Source: Bradyrhizobium manausense | Lineage (GTDB): Bacteria; Pseudomonadota; Alphaproteobacteria; Rhizobiales; Xanthobacteraceae | Direction of reading: 5' to 3' | Assembly (NCBI RefSeq): GCF_018130615.1 | Contig: NZ_JAFCKB010000007.1 | Coordinates: 62,001-126,000 of the forward strand | Length of the DNA: 64,000 nt | Shown: in pieces, positions 46,982 to 56,245 of the stretch | How the letters are laid out: every line of letters starts with the position of its first letter | Position numbering within the stretch: the first letter of the stretch is position 1 | Notes under the pieces: generated by a model | What the model saw: the letters and a program-made list of their open reading frames with translations, nothing else | What the model was told of the DNA's origin: nothing | The model's database searches: none | Position numbers and translations under genes: made by a program

Positions 46982-48415
46982 TTACCGCCCGCGCAGGCGT
47001 TCCAGCACGTCGGAGGAGGCAAACCCGTCTGCGGGTACCCCGATCGAGGCCTGGAAATTGCGCAGTGCGTCCCGGGTCTGGCCGCCGAACTGGCCGTCCG
47101 GGGTGCCCTTGTAGAAGCCGCGCTGGGCCAAAAGCTGCTGAAGTTCCAGCCGCTCGCCCCTGGACAATTCGCGCTCCTGCCGCGGCCACGGCTGCACGAA
47201 GGGTGCTCCGCCACGCAGGCGGTCGGCGAAATGGCCGATCGCCATCGCATAGGCCTCGGCCGGATTGTATTTCATGATGACCCGGAAGTTCTGCAGCATC
47301 AGGAAGCCCGGTCCCTGCGCGCCGGCTGGCGCCAGCAGATAGGCCTTTTCCGCCGGATGCGGGAAAGGCTGGCCCGTCGCCCGTTTGAGCCCGAGCTTTT
47401 CCCACTGCGCGATCGTCATCATCTTGGCGCGGTCGGCCAGCATGTAGTTGAAGCCCTGCGGCACCACGACCTCAAAGCCCCAGGTCTGGCCGCTTTGCCA
47501 GCCGTCCTTCTTGAGATTATTGGCGGTCGAGGCGATCAGGTCGGTTGGATTGTCGACCACGTCGCGCCGTCCGTCGCCGTCGCCGTCCACGGCAAAGCGC
47601 TTGAACGCGGTCGGCATGAACTGGGTCGGGCCGAACGCGCCGGCCCAGGAGCCGCGCATCTGCTCCGGTCTGAGATCGCCGCGGTTGAGGATCTCCAGTG
47701 CGGAGAGGAATTCGTCCTTGAAATAGGCCTGGCGGCGGCCGATGCAGGCGAGCGTCGCGGTCGATTGCAGCACGCTGCGGTCGCCCATCTGCGTCGAATA
47801 GTTGGACTCGATGCCCCAGATCGCGGCGATGATATAACGGTCGACGCCATAGGCCTTCTCTGTCGCGTCGAACTGCGCCTTGTATTTGGCGAGGACTTCC
47901 TTGCCCTTGGCGAGGCGGTTGTCGTTCACGAGAATGTCGAGATAGTCCCAGATCGATTTGGTGAACTCGGGCTGCGAATCCATCAGGTCCATGATGCGCA
48001 GATCGGGCGTAAGGCCTGCGGTGAAGCGCTGAAAGTTTTCTTGGGTGATGTTGCGCCGTGCGGCATCCGGCCACATGCCCGCGACGCAATTGTCGAAATT
48101 GCCCGCCGCCTCGCGGATCGCGGTGGCCGTCATCAGCGGATGGCCGGAGGCACCGTCCTCGCCGCTCCAGGGCTGGGCACCGCCGGGGGTGGGCGCAGGT
48201 TGCGACGGTGCCGGGTCCGAGCCGGAGAAAATGCCGCCGAACAGTTTTGACAGGCCATTTTGCCCTTGCTGCCCTTGTTGTCCTTGGGCCTGCGCGGACA
48301 CCGGGAACAGCAGGCCGGCCGCAATCATTGTTGCGCCGGCTATAATTCCCGTGCGTTTTGCCAGTCCTGCCATCAATTGCATCATGTCCCATCCGTCTGG
48401 CCGAAAATTCGCCAT
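46982..48415 (-). CDS. Lytic murein transglycosylase (MltB type) with peptidoglycan-binding domain
   Basis: This 477-residue secreted enzyme has an N-terminal signal (ATMIAAGLLFPVSAQAQ), a Gln/Gly/Pro-rich linker, and an SLT_2 domain with the catalytic Glu in AIWGIESNYSTQMG and GSWAGAFGPTQFMPTAFKRF. The C-terminal 60 residues are a PG_binding_1 domain (LQQLLAQRGFYKGTPDGQFG). It cleaves peptidoglycan glycan strands to 1,6-anhydro products. ATG 48385 is an alternative start. It is divergent from galU. Confidence 0.93.
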   Translation of the reverse strand: MANFRPDGWDMMQLMAGLAKRTGIIAGATMIAAGLLFPVSAQAQGQQGQQGQNGLSKLFGGIFSGSDPAPSQPAPTPGGAQPWSGEDGASGHPLMTATAIREAAGNFDNCVAGMWPDAARRNITQENFQRFTAGLTPDLRIMDLMDSQPEFTKSIWDYLDILVNDNRLAKGKEVLAKYKAQFDATEKAYGVDRYIIAAIWGIESNYSTQMGDRSVLQSTATLACIGRRQAYFKDEFLSALEILNRGDLRPEQMRGSWAGAFGPTQFMPTAFKRFAVDGDGDGRRDVVDNPTDLIASTANNLKKDGWQSGQTWGFEVVVPQGFNYMLADRAKMMTIAQWEKLGLKRATGQPFPHPAEKAYLLAPAGAQGPGFLMLQNFRVIMKYNPAEAYAMAIGHFADRLRGGAPFVQPWPRQERELSRGERLELQQLLAQRGFYKGTPDGQFGGQTRDALRNFQASIGVPADGFASSDVLERLRGR

Positions 48416-48589
48416 CAGGAGGCCTCGTTACGGTTGCCAATATCTTAACAAAGGTGAATTTCTGCTGGTCACCTTTTTCGCAAATTCTCGGAGACCGAGC
48501 CCTACATCCGCCTTTGTTACCGGCTGCAAACCGGCTAGCAAGATGTCATTGCTTCTTTCACCTGCGCTCCAGGGTATTCGATCAATCAC

Positions 48590-49468
48590 ATGAAAATCCG
48601 CAAAGCTGTATTCCCCGTCGCCGGCCTCGGGACCCGCGTCTTGCCCGCGACCAAGGCGATGCCGAAGGAAATGCTCACCATCGTCGACAAGCCGCTGATC
48701 CAGTACGTGTACGACGAGGCGCGTGAAGCCGGTATCGAGCACTTCATTTTCGTCACCGGCCGCAACAAAAATGTCATCGAAGATCATTTCGACAGGATGT
48801 TCGAGCTCGACACGACGCTGAGCCAGCGCGGCAAGAAGGCCGAGCAGGAGATTTTGGCGCAGAACCAGCCGGAAGCCGGCGCCGTCAGCTTCACTCGCCA
48901 GCAGGCGCCGCTCGGCCTTGGCCACGCGGTCTGGTGCGCGCGCGACATCGTCGGCAACGAGCCGTTCGCGGTGGTGCTGCCCGACGAGCTCGTGCTCAAT
49001 TCGCCCGGCTGCCTGAAGCAGATGATCGAAACCGCTGCAACGCTCGGCGAGAAATCCAACCTGATCGCGGTCGAGGCGGTACCCGATCATCTCACCCATC
49101 AATACGGTATCTGCGGCGTCGGCAAGCGCACCGGCAAGATGTTCGAGGTCGACGGCATGGTCGAGAAGCCGGCCAAGGGCACCGCGCCCTCCAACCTCTC
49201 GATCACCGGCCGCTACATTCTCCAGCCGGAAATCTTCAAGATCCTGGAGACCCAGGAGCGCGGCGCCGGCGGCGAGATCCAGCTTACCGACGCCATGATC
49301 GGCCTTTCCAAATCGCAAAAGTTCTATGGCGTCGAGTTCGAGGGCGAGCGCCATGATTGCGGCTCCAAACCCGGCTTCCTCCGCGCCAACATCGCCTACG
49401 CACTGAAGCGGCCCGAGCTGCGCGAGGGGCTGATTGCGGAGATGAAGAAGTATCTGGGGCAGTCCTAG
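48590..49468 (+). CDS. galU: UTP-glucose-1-phosphate uridylyltransferase
   Basis: This 292-residue enzyme makes UDP-glucose for exopolysaccharide, glucans and LPS. The nucleotide-binding start KAVFPVAGLGTRVLPATKAM and the metal/sugar region MVEKPAKGTAPSNLSITGRY are diagnostic. The 174-base gap to the divergent transglycosylase gene probably holds both promoters. Confidence 0.96.
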   Translation: MKIRKAVFPVAGLGTRVLPATKAMPKEMLTIVDKPLIQYVYDEAREAGIEHFIFVTGRNKNVIEDHFDRMFELDTTLSQRGKKAEQEILAQNQPEAGAVSFTRQQAPLGLGHAVWCARDIVGNEPFAVVLPDELVLNSPGCLKQMIETAATLGEKSNLIAVEAVPDHLTHQYGICGVGKRTGKMFEVDGMVEKPAKGTAPSNLSITGRYILQPEIFKILETQERGAGGEIQLTDAMIGLSKSQKFYGVEFEGERHDCGSKPGFLRANIAYALKRPELREGLIAEMKKYLGQS

Positions 49469-49473
49469 CGCCG

Positions 49474-49490
49474 CGTCATTGGCAATGACG
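49474..49490. repeat. Short hairpin after galU
   Basis: CGTCATT and AATGACG form a 7-bp stem with a 3-base loop; it looks like the fused outer ends of a type A element. It sits between convergent genes and has no T-run. Confidence 0.5.
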
Positions 49491-49501
49491 GAGAGAGACG
49501 C

Positions 49502-50998
49502 TCACGCCACCAGCGACAGCTTCGGCAGGCTCGCCACCACCGATCGGTTGCGGCCGCCGGCTTTTGCGGCATAGAGCGCCTTGTCGGCGGCGGCGACCAG
49601 GATCGCCCAATCCATGCCGGCGGTGGGCGCGAGGCTGGCGATGCCGCAGGAGACAGTCGATCCCGCCTCGACGTCCGACCAGCCCTGCACCTTGGCGCGG
49701 ATGGTCTCGGCGATTCTGAAGGCATCGGCGGCCGAGCTGTTCGGCAGCAGCACGGCGAACTCCTCGCCGCCGTAGCGTGCGGCGCAGTCGCCGGCGCGGC
49801 GCACCGAATCCGAGATGCAGATGGCGATGCCGACCAGCACCTGGTCGCCGGCCTGGTGGCCGTACGTGTCGTTGTAGGCCTTGAAGTGATCGGCATCGAT
49901 CATCAGGAGTGCGATCTGCGTCTTCTCGCGCATGGCGCGCCGCCATTCGATGTCGATGACGGAATCGAACTTGCGGCGGTTGCGCAAGCCGGTGAGTGCG
50001 TCCGTCGTCGCCATCTCCTCGAGCTTGTTTTCGGCATCGGCGCGGCGGCTGATCTCGCGGGCGAGGACCAGCGTCGATGCCAGCACGAACAGGATCAGCG
50101 CCAGCACCACCGCACCGATGCGATAGGCCTCCTTCTGCCAAAGCTCGAACACGGCGCTGAGCGGTTTACCCGCCACGACAAACAGAGGACCCGAGCCGCT
50201 GCTGCGCACGTAGAGGCGCGGCGTCACGTCCACCGGTCCCTTTCCGGCGTAGGATCCGCCGGCCTTGAGATTGTCGGGCTTCCACTCCTGCTGCGTTCCC
50301 AGGTTCTTGCCGATGATGTCGAGGTCGAACGGTCGCCGCATCATGATGGTGCGGTCGCGCTTCAGCACGGTGATGGTGTCTGCGGGATCGAGGCTCAGCC
50401 GTTCGAACAGCTCGTGGAAATAGCCGAAGCGGATCGAGCCGGCGACCACGCCCAGGAAGCCGCCGTCGGTGTCGCTGATACGCCGGCTCAGCACGATCGA
50501 ATAGGCTCCGCGGAACAACATCGGTCGGCTGATGAACAGGCCGACATCGGGATTGTCGCGGTGGATCCGGAAATAGTCCTCGTCGGCGCGGTTCTCCGCC
50601 GGCGGATCGAGCGTGGAGGCATCAATGGTCAGCCTGCCGTCGGCATCGAAGACCTGGATGGCGCCGAAATGACGCGCCGTGGTGGCGTGGTCGAACAGGA
50701 TGAGCTGGCGCACCGGCTTCGAGACCGTGGCGATCTCGGGCAGCAGCATGTTGTTGACGACCGCCTTTAGCGACAGGTCGTAGATCTCGATATTGCGGGT
50801 CACGTCGGAGTCGATGGTGGTGGCCAGGTTTTCGAGCGTCTGGCGGGCGAGCGCCTCCTCGCCGCGGCGCATGTCGAGCATGACGTTGACGCAAATGGCG
50901 GAAAAGCCGATCACCGTCACGACGGACGAGATGATCAGCAGCTTCGCCGAAATGCGCCACGGCCGGCGGGCCTTGGCTTCGCGCCATCCAGACAGCAT
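49502..50998 (-). CDS. Membrane diguanylate cyclase with dCache-like sensor
   Basis: From ATG 50998 the product is 498 residues; GGGAG seven bases upstream supports this start over ATG 51040 or 51070. Two membrane helices (LLIISSVVTVIGFSAICVNV and IGAVVLALILFVLASTLVLA) flank a periplasmic sensor of about 270 residues like the dCache domain of PDC type. The C-terminal GGDEF domain has the active motif RYGGEEF and an RAGD five residues before it, which is the product-inhibition I-site. It should make cyclic di-GMP in answer to an outside signal. Confidence 0.9.
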   Translation of the reverse strand: MLSGWREAKARRPWRISAKLLIISSVVTVIGFSAICVNVMLDMRRGEEALARQTLENLATTIDSDVTRNIEIYDLSLKAVVNNMLLPEIATVSKPVRQLILFDHATTARHFGAIQVFDADGRLTIDASTLDPPAENRADEDYFRIHRDNPDVGLFISRPMLFRGAYSIVLSRRISDTDGGFLGVVAGSIRFGYFHELFERLSLDPADTITVLKRDRTIMMRRPFDLDIIGKNLGTQQEWKPDNLKAGGSYAGKGPVDVTPRLYVRSSGSGPLFVVAGKPLSAVFELWQKEAYRIGAVVLALILFVLASTLVLAREISRRADAENKLEEMATTDALTGLRNRRKFDSVIDIEWRRAMREKTQIALLMIDADHFKAYNDTYGHQAGDQVLVGIAICISDSVRRAGDCAARYGGEEFAVLLPNSSAADAFRIAETIRAKVQGWSDVEAGSTVSCGIASLAPTAGMDWAILVAAADKALYAAKAGGRNRSVVASLPKLSLVA

Positions 50999-51141
50999 CG
51001 CTTGCTCCCGATATGAGTGGATGCGCCTGAAATCTTGCATAGTGTTTAAGTCGCGACGGCGCTGCTGCAATGAGTTAAGGATTGGTTTCCGCAGGCATCG
51101 CTTTTGCGCAGATCAGGCCGCGGACAAAGGTGGGGACGGCG

Positions 51142-51411
51142 GTGAACGACTACGACGCGCTACGCGATTACCTGCTGCGGCAGAAGCAGATGGAATTCGT
51201 GCTGAGCTTTGAGCAGATCGAGGAGATCATCGGTGCGGCCCTGCCGCGTGCGGCCAACCGTGCGTCGTGGTGGGACAGCCTGCGCAGTCCCGACATCCAG
51301 ATGCCGCAGCGCGAAGCCTGCCTCGCCGCTGGCTTCGTGGCGACGCGGATGCCTGACGGCCAGAGCGTGCGGTTTACCAAGCGGAAGAAGGACGGACGCA
51401 GGCCGGGATAG
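51142..51411 (+). CDS. Small DUF7662-like protein
   Basis: From GTG 51142 the product is 89 residues: YDALRDYLLRQKQMEFVLSF, FEQIEEIIGAALPRAA, ASWWDS and ACLAAGFVATR. These fit the small DUF7662 family often seen beside restriction or unknown genes; I recall the pattern but cannot confirm it. The basic C-terminus (KRKKDGRRPG) could bind nucleic acid. It lies between two cyclic di-GMP genes on the other strand; no partner is evident. Confidence 0.65.
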   Translation: MNDYDALRDYLLRQKQMEFVLSFEQIEEIIGAALPRAANRASWWDSLRSPDIQMPQREACLAAGFVATRMPDGQSVRFTKRKKDGRRPG

Positions 51412-51492
51412 AGCGGCGCAGGCGGTTGAAGCTTCCTTGAAGGGAGAGGGCGGCTCTCTAAAGGTTGCTACGATACCGAACTCATGGATGGA

Positions 51493-54369
51493 TCAGCTCG
51501 CAGCTTCGAGCCGCACTTCCGTCAGCAGGCGCATCGCCGCATCCGCATCCATGGGCTCGCCGAAGGCAAAGCCCTGCGCGTACTCGCAGCCCAATTGATA
51601 CAGCTCGACGGCGTCGGAATCGGTCTCGGCGCCTTCCGCCACCACGTCCATGCCAAGATCATGCGCGAGTGCGATGATCGACTTGAGGATCACCGGGCGC
51701 GTGCCGCGGTTGGTGGTGCGGACGAAGGATTGGTCGATCTTGATGGTGTCGAACGGGAAACGCTGCAGATAGGCCAGCGAGGAATGGCCGGTGCCGAAAT
51801 CGTCGAGCGACAGTCCGGTGCCGAGTTCGCGGATCCGCGTCAGCATCTGCGCCGCATGCTCGGGATTCTCCATCACCAGCGATTCCGTCAATTCCAGCTT
51901 CAACGTGCCGCGCGCCACCGAGGAGCGCGACAGCACGGTGCGGATGTCGTGGATCAGGTCGTGGCGCAGCAACTGCCGCGACGAGACGTTGACGCTCGCG
52001 AAGATCGGCTCGCGCGAACGCATCGCGCGTTGCCACACCGAGAGCTGCTTCGCGGTCTGGTCGAGAACGAACATGCCGAGGTCGACGATCAGGCCGGTCT
52101 CTTCCGCGATGGTGATGAATTCCGACGGCGCCATGCGCCCGAGCTTGGGATGATCCCAGCGCACCAGCGCCTCGAAGCCGGCGACCGAGCGATCCTCCAG
52201 CCGCACGATCGGCTGATACAGGATCGTCAGCTCCTGCCGCTCGATGGCGCGGCGCAGCTCGCTTTCCAGTGTCAGCCGGTCCGTCTTCCGCGCCCGCATC
52301 GCGGGCTTGTAGACGTCGATGCGGTCGCCGCCGATGCGCTTGGAGTGATACATCGCGAGCTCGGCGTCCTTGATGATCTCGTCAGTCAGTTGCGTCTGAG
52401 GATCAGAAAGGGCGAGCCCGATCGAAGCGGTGAGGAAGATCTCGCGGTCGTTGAAGGCGATCGGCGCGCGGATGGTCTTGCGGATGGTCTCGGCGAAGGC
52501 GGTGATGCGGGCCGGATCCTGCTCGGACAGCAGGATCAGGCCGAACTGATCGCCTGCGAGCCGCGCCAGCGTGTCCTGCGGCTTCAGGATGCGGGTGAGG
52601 CGGCGGGCCAGCGTCAGCAGGATGGAATCGCCGACCGCGATGCCGACGGAATCATTGACCTGCTTGAAGCGGTCGAGATCGATCACCATCAGCGTCGGCC
52701 GCAGTGTCGGCATCGACTTGGCGAAATGCGCGACTGCGCCGAGCCGGTCCATGAACAGCTTGCGGTTGGGCAGGCCGGTGAGGTTGTCGTGCACAGAATC
52801 GTGCAGCAGCCGTTCCTCGGCGTTGCGCAGTTCGGTGACGTCCGTGAGGGTGCCGACCACGCGCGAGACCTCGCCGTCCGAGCCGACCACCGGCCGCGCC
52901 TTCAGCGCGAACCACATGAAATGGCCGTCCGGGGTGCGCAGGCGGAAATCCTGCACCAACCTGCCGCGGCGCTGGTCGAGCACGCTGTCGAGCGCGGCGC
53001 GGAAACGGTCCTGGTCGAGCGGATGCAGCACCTCTAACCAGGACGCGGCCGGGCCTTCCAGCGTGCCGCGCTTGAGGCCGAGCAGCGCCTCGGTCTCGGG
53101 GCTGGTGAAGACCTTGTCGGCGGAGACGTCCCAGTCCCAGATCAGATCGCCGGAACCGGCCAGCGCCAGCGCGCGGCGTTCGATGTCGGAGACGACGCCG
53201 GTGGTGGCGCCGCCGCCCGCGAACGCATGCTGCATCACCGTGAAGCCGATCAGCATCACGATCAGCACGAGGCCGCCGAGCAAAGCAGGGCCGACGATGT
53301 CGTTGGTGACGGAGCCCGCCACCGTCATGCCGGCTGCGACCACCCAGACCACGAGGAGGAACCAGGTCGGGATCAAGAGCACCGCGCGGTCGAAGCCGTG
53401 GGTGGAGAGATAGACGATCAGCGCGAAACCGGCGAAGGCGATCAGCACCAGCGAGATGCGCGCGATGCCGGAGGCAACAGCCGGATCAAACAGCGCGAGC
53501 GCGACGAGGGATCCGAGGAACGCGAGCCAGCCCACCGTGATGTGCGAATAGCGCACATGCCATCGGCTGAGGTTGAGATAGGCAAACAGGAACACCAGCA
53601 GCGTCGCCGCCAATATCGCTTCACCGGCCGCGCGCCAGATGCGCTCGGCGTTGTTCGACATGTCGAGCACCTTGCCCCAGAAGCCGAAATCGACGCCGAT
53701 ATAGACCAGCACCGCCCAGGCCAGCGCCGCGGCGGCTGGGAACATGATGCTGCCCTTCACCACGAACAGAATCGTCAGCACCAGCGCCAAGAGGCCGGAG
53801 ATGCCGATCACGATGCCCTGGTAGAGCGTGAAGGAGTTGACCTTGTCCTTGTAGGCTTCCGGCTCCCACAGATAGAGCTGCGGTAGCTTGTCGGTGCGCA
53901 GTTCCGCGACGAAGGTGACGACGGCGCCGGGGTCGAGCGTGACACGGAACACGTCGGCGGTCGCGCTCTCCTGGCGTTCCGGCCGGTCGCCGATGGACGG
54001 CGTGATGGTCGCGATGCGCGACAGCCCGAGGTCGGGCCACAACAGGCCGGAGGACACGATGCGGTAGTGCGGGGCGACGATCAGGCGGTCGAGCTGGTCG
54101 TCGGTGTTGTTGGCGAGCGCGAACACCACCCAGTTCTGGCCACCCTCGCGGGCGCGCACCTCGATGCGGCGGACGATGCCGTCGGTGCCGGGCGCGGTGG
54201 AGACCTGGATGCGGTCGGCGTCGCTGCGCTGATGCTCGAGCACGCCGGTGAGGTCGATCGCGGGCGCGTCGCCGCGGACGCTGACGGCGTCAAGCGCGCG
54301 TGCAGGCGACGCGGCGACGAGAACCATGAGGCCCAGCGCGATGGGCGCGAGGCACCTGATCAGACGCAA
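51493..54369 (-). CDS. 7TM-PAS-GGDEF-EAL cyclic di-GMP protein
   Basis: This 958-residue protein has a signal peptide (residues 1-25), a periplasmic 7TMR-DISM-like domain (about 30-180), seven or more membrane helices (about 184-382), a PAS domain (about 400-515), GGDEF (about 525-690) and EAL (about 700-945). The GGDEF motif is degraded to AGDQF, so it probably binds GTP at most. The EAL part looks intact: FEALVRW, the DDFGTG loop and EGAET. So it is predicted to be a phosphodiesterase that answers an outside signal and counters the nearby cyclase. Confidence 0.9.
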   Translation of the reverse strand: MRLIRCLAPIALGLMVLVAASPARALDAVSVRGDAPAIDLTGVLEHQRSDADRIQVSTAPGTDGIVRRIEVRAREGGQNWVVFALANNTDDQLDRLIVAPHYRIVSSGLLWPDLGLSRIATITPSIGDRPERQESATADVFRVTLDPGAVVTFVAELRTDKLPQLYLWEPEAYKDKVNSFTLYQGIVIGISGLLALVLTILFVVKGSIMFPAAAALAWAVLVYIGVDFGFWGKVLDMSNNAERIWRAAGEAILAATLLVFLFAYLNLSRWHVRYSHITVGWLAFLGSLVALALFDPAVASGIARISLVLIAFAGFALIVYLSTHGFDRAVLLIPTWFLLVVWVVAAGMTVAGSVTNDIVGPALLGGLVLIVMLIGFTVMQHAFAGGGATTGVVSDIERRALALAGSGDLIWDWDVSADKVFTSPETEALLGLKRGTLEGPAASWLEVLHPLDQDRFRAALDSVLDQRRGRLVQDFRLRTPDGHFMWFALKARPVVGSDGEVSRVVGTLTDVTELRNAEERLLHDSVHDNLTGLPNRKLFMDRLGAVAHFAKSMPTLRPTLMVIDLDRFKQVNDSVGIAVGDSILLTLARRLTRILKPQDTLARLAGDQFGLILLSEQDPARITAFAETIRKTIRAPIAFNDREIFLTASIGLALSDPQTQLTDEIIKDAELAMYHSKRIGGDRIDVYKPAMRARKTDRLTLESELRRAIERQELTILYQPIVRLEDRSVAGFEALVRWDHPKLGRMAPSEFITIAEETGLIVDLGMFVLDQTAKQLSVWQRAMRSREPIFASVNVSSRQLLRHDLIHDIRTVLSRSSVARGTLKLELTESLVMENPEHAAQMLTRIRELGTGLSLDDFGTGHSSLAYLQRFPFDTIKIDQSFVRTTNRGTRPVILKSIIALAHDLGMDVVAEGAETDSDAVELYQLGCEYAQGFAFGEPMDADAAMRLLTEVRLEAAS

Positions 54370-54508
54370 GGTCAGTTCTCCGCGTTCGACGCAACTCTTC
54401 GGTGCAAGACGATTTCACGCCGGACGGAATTGGTTCGGCGCGCCGCGATAGATGCCACGAAAGCGAGGAAAATCAAAGGGTTTCCGGCGTCTCCTGTGGG
54501 CCGCTGGC

Positions 54509-55507
54509 CTAGACCTCCAACACAATTTTGCCAATATGTGCTGAGGTCTCCATGCGCCGGTGCGCGTCGGATGCCTTTTCCAGCGGGAAAGAGCTGTCCA
54601 TCAGCGGTTTCACCCGGCCTTCGCGCAGAAGCGGCATCACTTTCGCTTCAATGGCGGCCACCATCGCCGCCTTGTCCGCATTACTACGGGGCCGCAAGGT
54701 CGAGCCGGTATGCGTCAGACGCTTGACCATCACCTTGGCGATGTTGGCGGTAATCTTGGGGCCGTTGAGGGTTGCGATCTGCACGATGCGGCCGTCGACG
54801 GCGGCGGCGTCATAGTTGCGGTCGACATACTCGCCCGCGACCATGTCGAGGATCAAATTGACGCCGGCCTTGTTGGTCTCTTCCTTGACCACGGCGACGA
54901 AGTCCTCGGTCTTGTAGTTGATGGCGCGGTCGGCCCCGAGCTTGAGGCAGGCATCGACCTTGTCCTGCGAGCCGACGGTGACGAATACTTTTGCGCCGAA
55001 TGCCTTGGCGAGCTGGATCGCCATCGTGCCGATGCCGGAGGAGCCGCCATGGATCAGCAGCGTCTCGCCGGCCTTCAGGCCGCCGCGCTCGAACACATTG
55101 TGCCACACCGTCATCAGGGTTTCCGGCAGTGCGCCGGCTTCCTTCATCGACAGCGCCGGCGGCACGCTCATGGCCTGGGCGTCCTGCGCGATGCAATACT
55201 GCGCATAGCCGCCGCCGGCGACGAGCGACATCACCTTGTCGCCGATCTTGTGCCGCTTGGCGTTGCTGCCGACGGCGACCACTTCACCTGCGATCTCGAG
55301 GCCGGGCAGGTCGCTGGCGCCGGGCGGCGGCGGATAGGCGCCGGAGCGCTGCGCCACGTCGGGACGGTTGACGCCGGCGGCCTCGACCTTGACCAGGATC
55401 TCGTCGGGGCCGGGCTGCGGCAGTGCTCGTTGTTCCGGCACCAGCACCTCGGGTCCGCCGGGAGCGGAGATGGCGACCACGGTCATTTGCGCGGGCAGCT
55501 TGTCCAT
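54509..55507 (-). CDS. NAD(P)H-quinone oxidoreductase (zeta-crystallin/PIG3 type)
   Basis: From ATG 55507 the product is 332 residues of the medium-chain reductase superfamily without zinc ligands. Features are VKVEAAGVNRPDVAQRSG, PGLEIAGEVVAVG, the nucleotide loop HGGSSGIGTMAIQLAKAFGA, and GGYAQYCIA. It reduces quinones or enones with NADPH. It is single; the longer frame to 55576 has no ribosome site. Confidence 0.92.
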   Translation of the reverse strand: MDKLPAQMTVVAISAPGGPEVLVPEQRALPQPGPDEILVKVEAAGVNRPDVAQRSGAYPPPPGASDLPGLEIAGEVVAVGSNAKRHKIGDKVMSLVAGGGYAQYCIAQDAQAMSVPPALSMKEAGALPETLMTVWHNVFERGGLKAGETLLIHGGSSGIGTMAIQLAKAFGAKVFVTVGSQDKVDACLKLGADRAINYKTEDFVAVVKEETNKAGVNLILDMVAGEYVDRNYDAAAVDGRIVQIATLNGPKITANIAKVMVKRLTHTGSTLRPRSNADKAAMVAAIEAKVMPLLREGRVKPLMDSSFPLEKASDAHRRMETSAHIGKIVLEV

Positions 55508-55620
55508 GATGTGTCCTTGAGCAAAGGTGCGGGAGGAACGAGGCCATTGCTTAGCCAGCGCGGTCCAAGCTGGCAACCGCCTCAGCCGTGTGGCCGGACA
55601 CGAACGCAGGAGGAACGACG

Positions 55621-55812
55621 ATGCCGATGGAAGACGACGACCGCCCGCGCAAGAAGATCACCCATGAAATTGGACAGGATCTCTCACTGTTGTCGGTCGA
55701 GGAATTGACCGAGCGGGTCGCTCTGCTCAGGACCGAGATCACGCGATTGGAAGAAGCCGCCTCCAAGAAGCGCGCCTCGCGCGACGCCGCGAACAGTTTC
55801 TTCAAATCGTAA
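55621..55812 (+). CDS. DUF1192 small protein
   Basis: From ATG 55621 the product is 63 residues: an acidic/basic head (EDDDRPRKKITHEIGQDLSL), then LSVEELTERVALLRTEITRL, a coiled-coil heptad pattern, typical of DUF1192. AGGAGGAACGACG lies upstream of the start. It is common in rhizobia next to the quinone oxidoreductase gene; the function is unknown. Confidence 0.85.
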   Translation: MPMEDDDRPRKKITHEIGQDLSLLSVEELTERVALLRTEITRLEEAASKKRASRDAANSFFKS

Positions 55813-55852
55813 GGCTTGCGTGTCTTGGCGCGCGTCGCGCCGATCTCTCCGC

Positions 55853-55886
55853 CGTCATCCCGCGCTACGCGCCGCCCCGGAATGAC
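55853..55886. repeat. Shortened type A palindromic element
   Basis: Only the outer parts remain: GTCATCCCGCGC at the left and CCCCGGAATGAC at the right, 34 bases in all. It follows the DUF1192 gene. Confidence 0.6.
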
Positions 55887-55984
55887 GGCGGGGAGCGCGC
55901 GCAACACCCACTCGGCCAGTGACCGACATGGCTAACGAACTCTCAAAGAATTCGTTCGTTTACGCACCATTAAGCTTTCGAGTT

Positions 55985-56093
55985 TATGACTGGAACCGTC
56001 CTCGTTTGGACACCGAGTGGCTCCTGTCCACTCTGTTTGACGCCTCCCTGTTATCAACTTTCAAAGCCGCCGGTCTCCGGCGGCTCTTTTTTT
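55985..56093 (+). ncRNA. Candidate small RNA upstream of rcdA
   Basis: The 433-base gap 55813-56245 has no convincing gene but ends in an intrinsic terminator at 56065-56093. Before it lies a hairpin with a 6-bp stem (GAGTGG, 56015-56020, with CCACTC, 56028-56033). A terminator this far (150 bases) before rcdA with no gene in front suggests a short transcript. The 5' end is a guess; transcription could start anywhere in 55890-56000. A 68-codon frame crosses the terminator and is judged not coding. Confidence 0.5.
56065..56093 (+). terminator. Intrinsic terminator
   Basis: A 9-bp GC-rich stem (AGCCGCCGG and its complement) with a TCT loop is followed by CTTTTTTT at 56086-56093. It is the clearest plus-strand terminator in the window. 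Confidence 0.88.
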
Positions 56094-56245
56094 GCCTCTC
56101 TTTTGGGTTGAATTCCTGGGAATGACCCGCGGAAACCATATCCGCGCTTGTCGCTGGACTCCGCGATCCGCCCGCGCAATGATTTGTTCATCATAAGCCG
56201 GCGCCAAAGCCGGATAGGTAAACAGTTGCGTAAGGGGCGTTAACC

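Noticed and set aside
55919-56125. 68-aa open frame before rcdA
   Set aside because: It runs straight through an intrinsic terminator with a T-run, has no clear ribosome site and a composition unlike coding DNA here.
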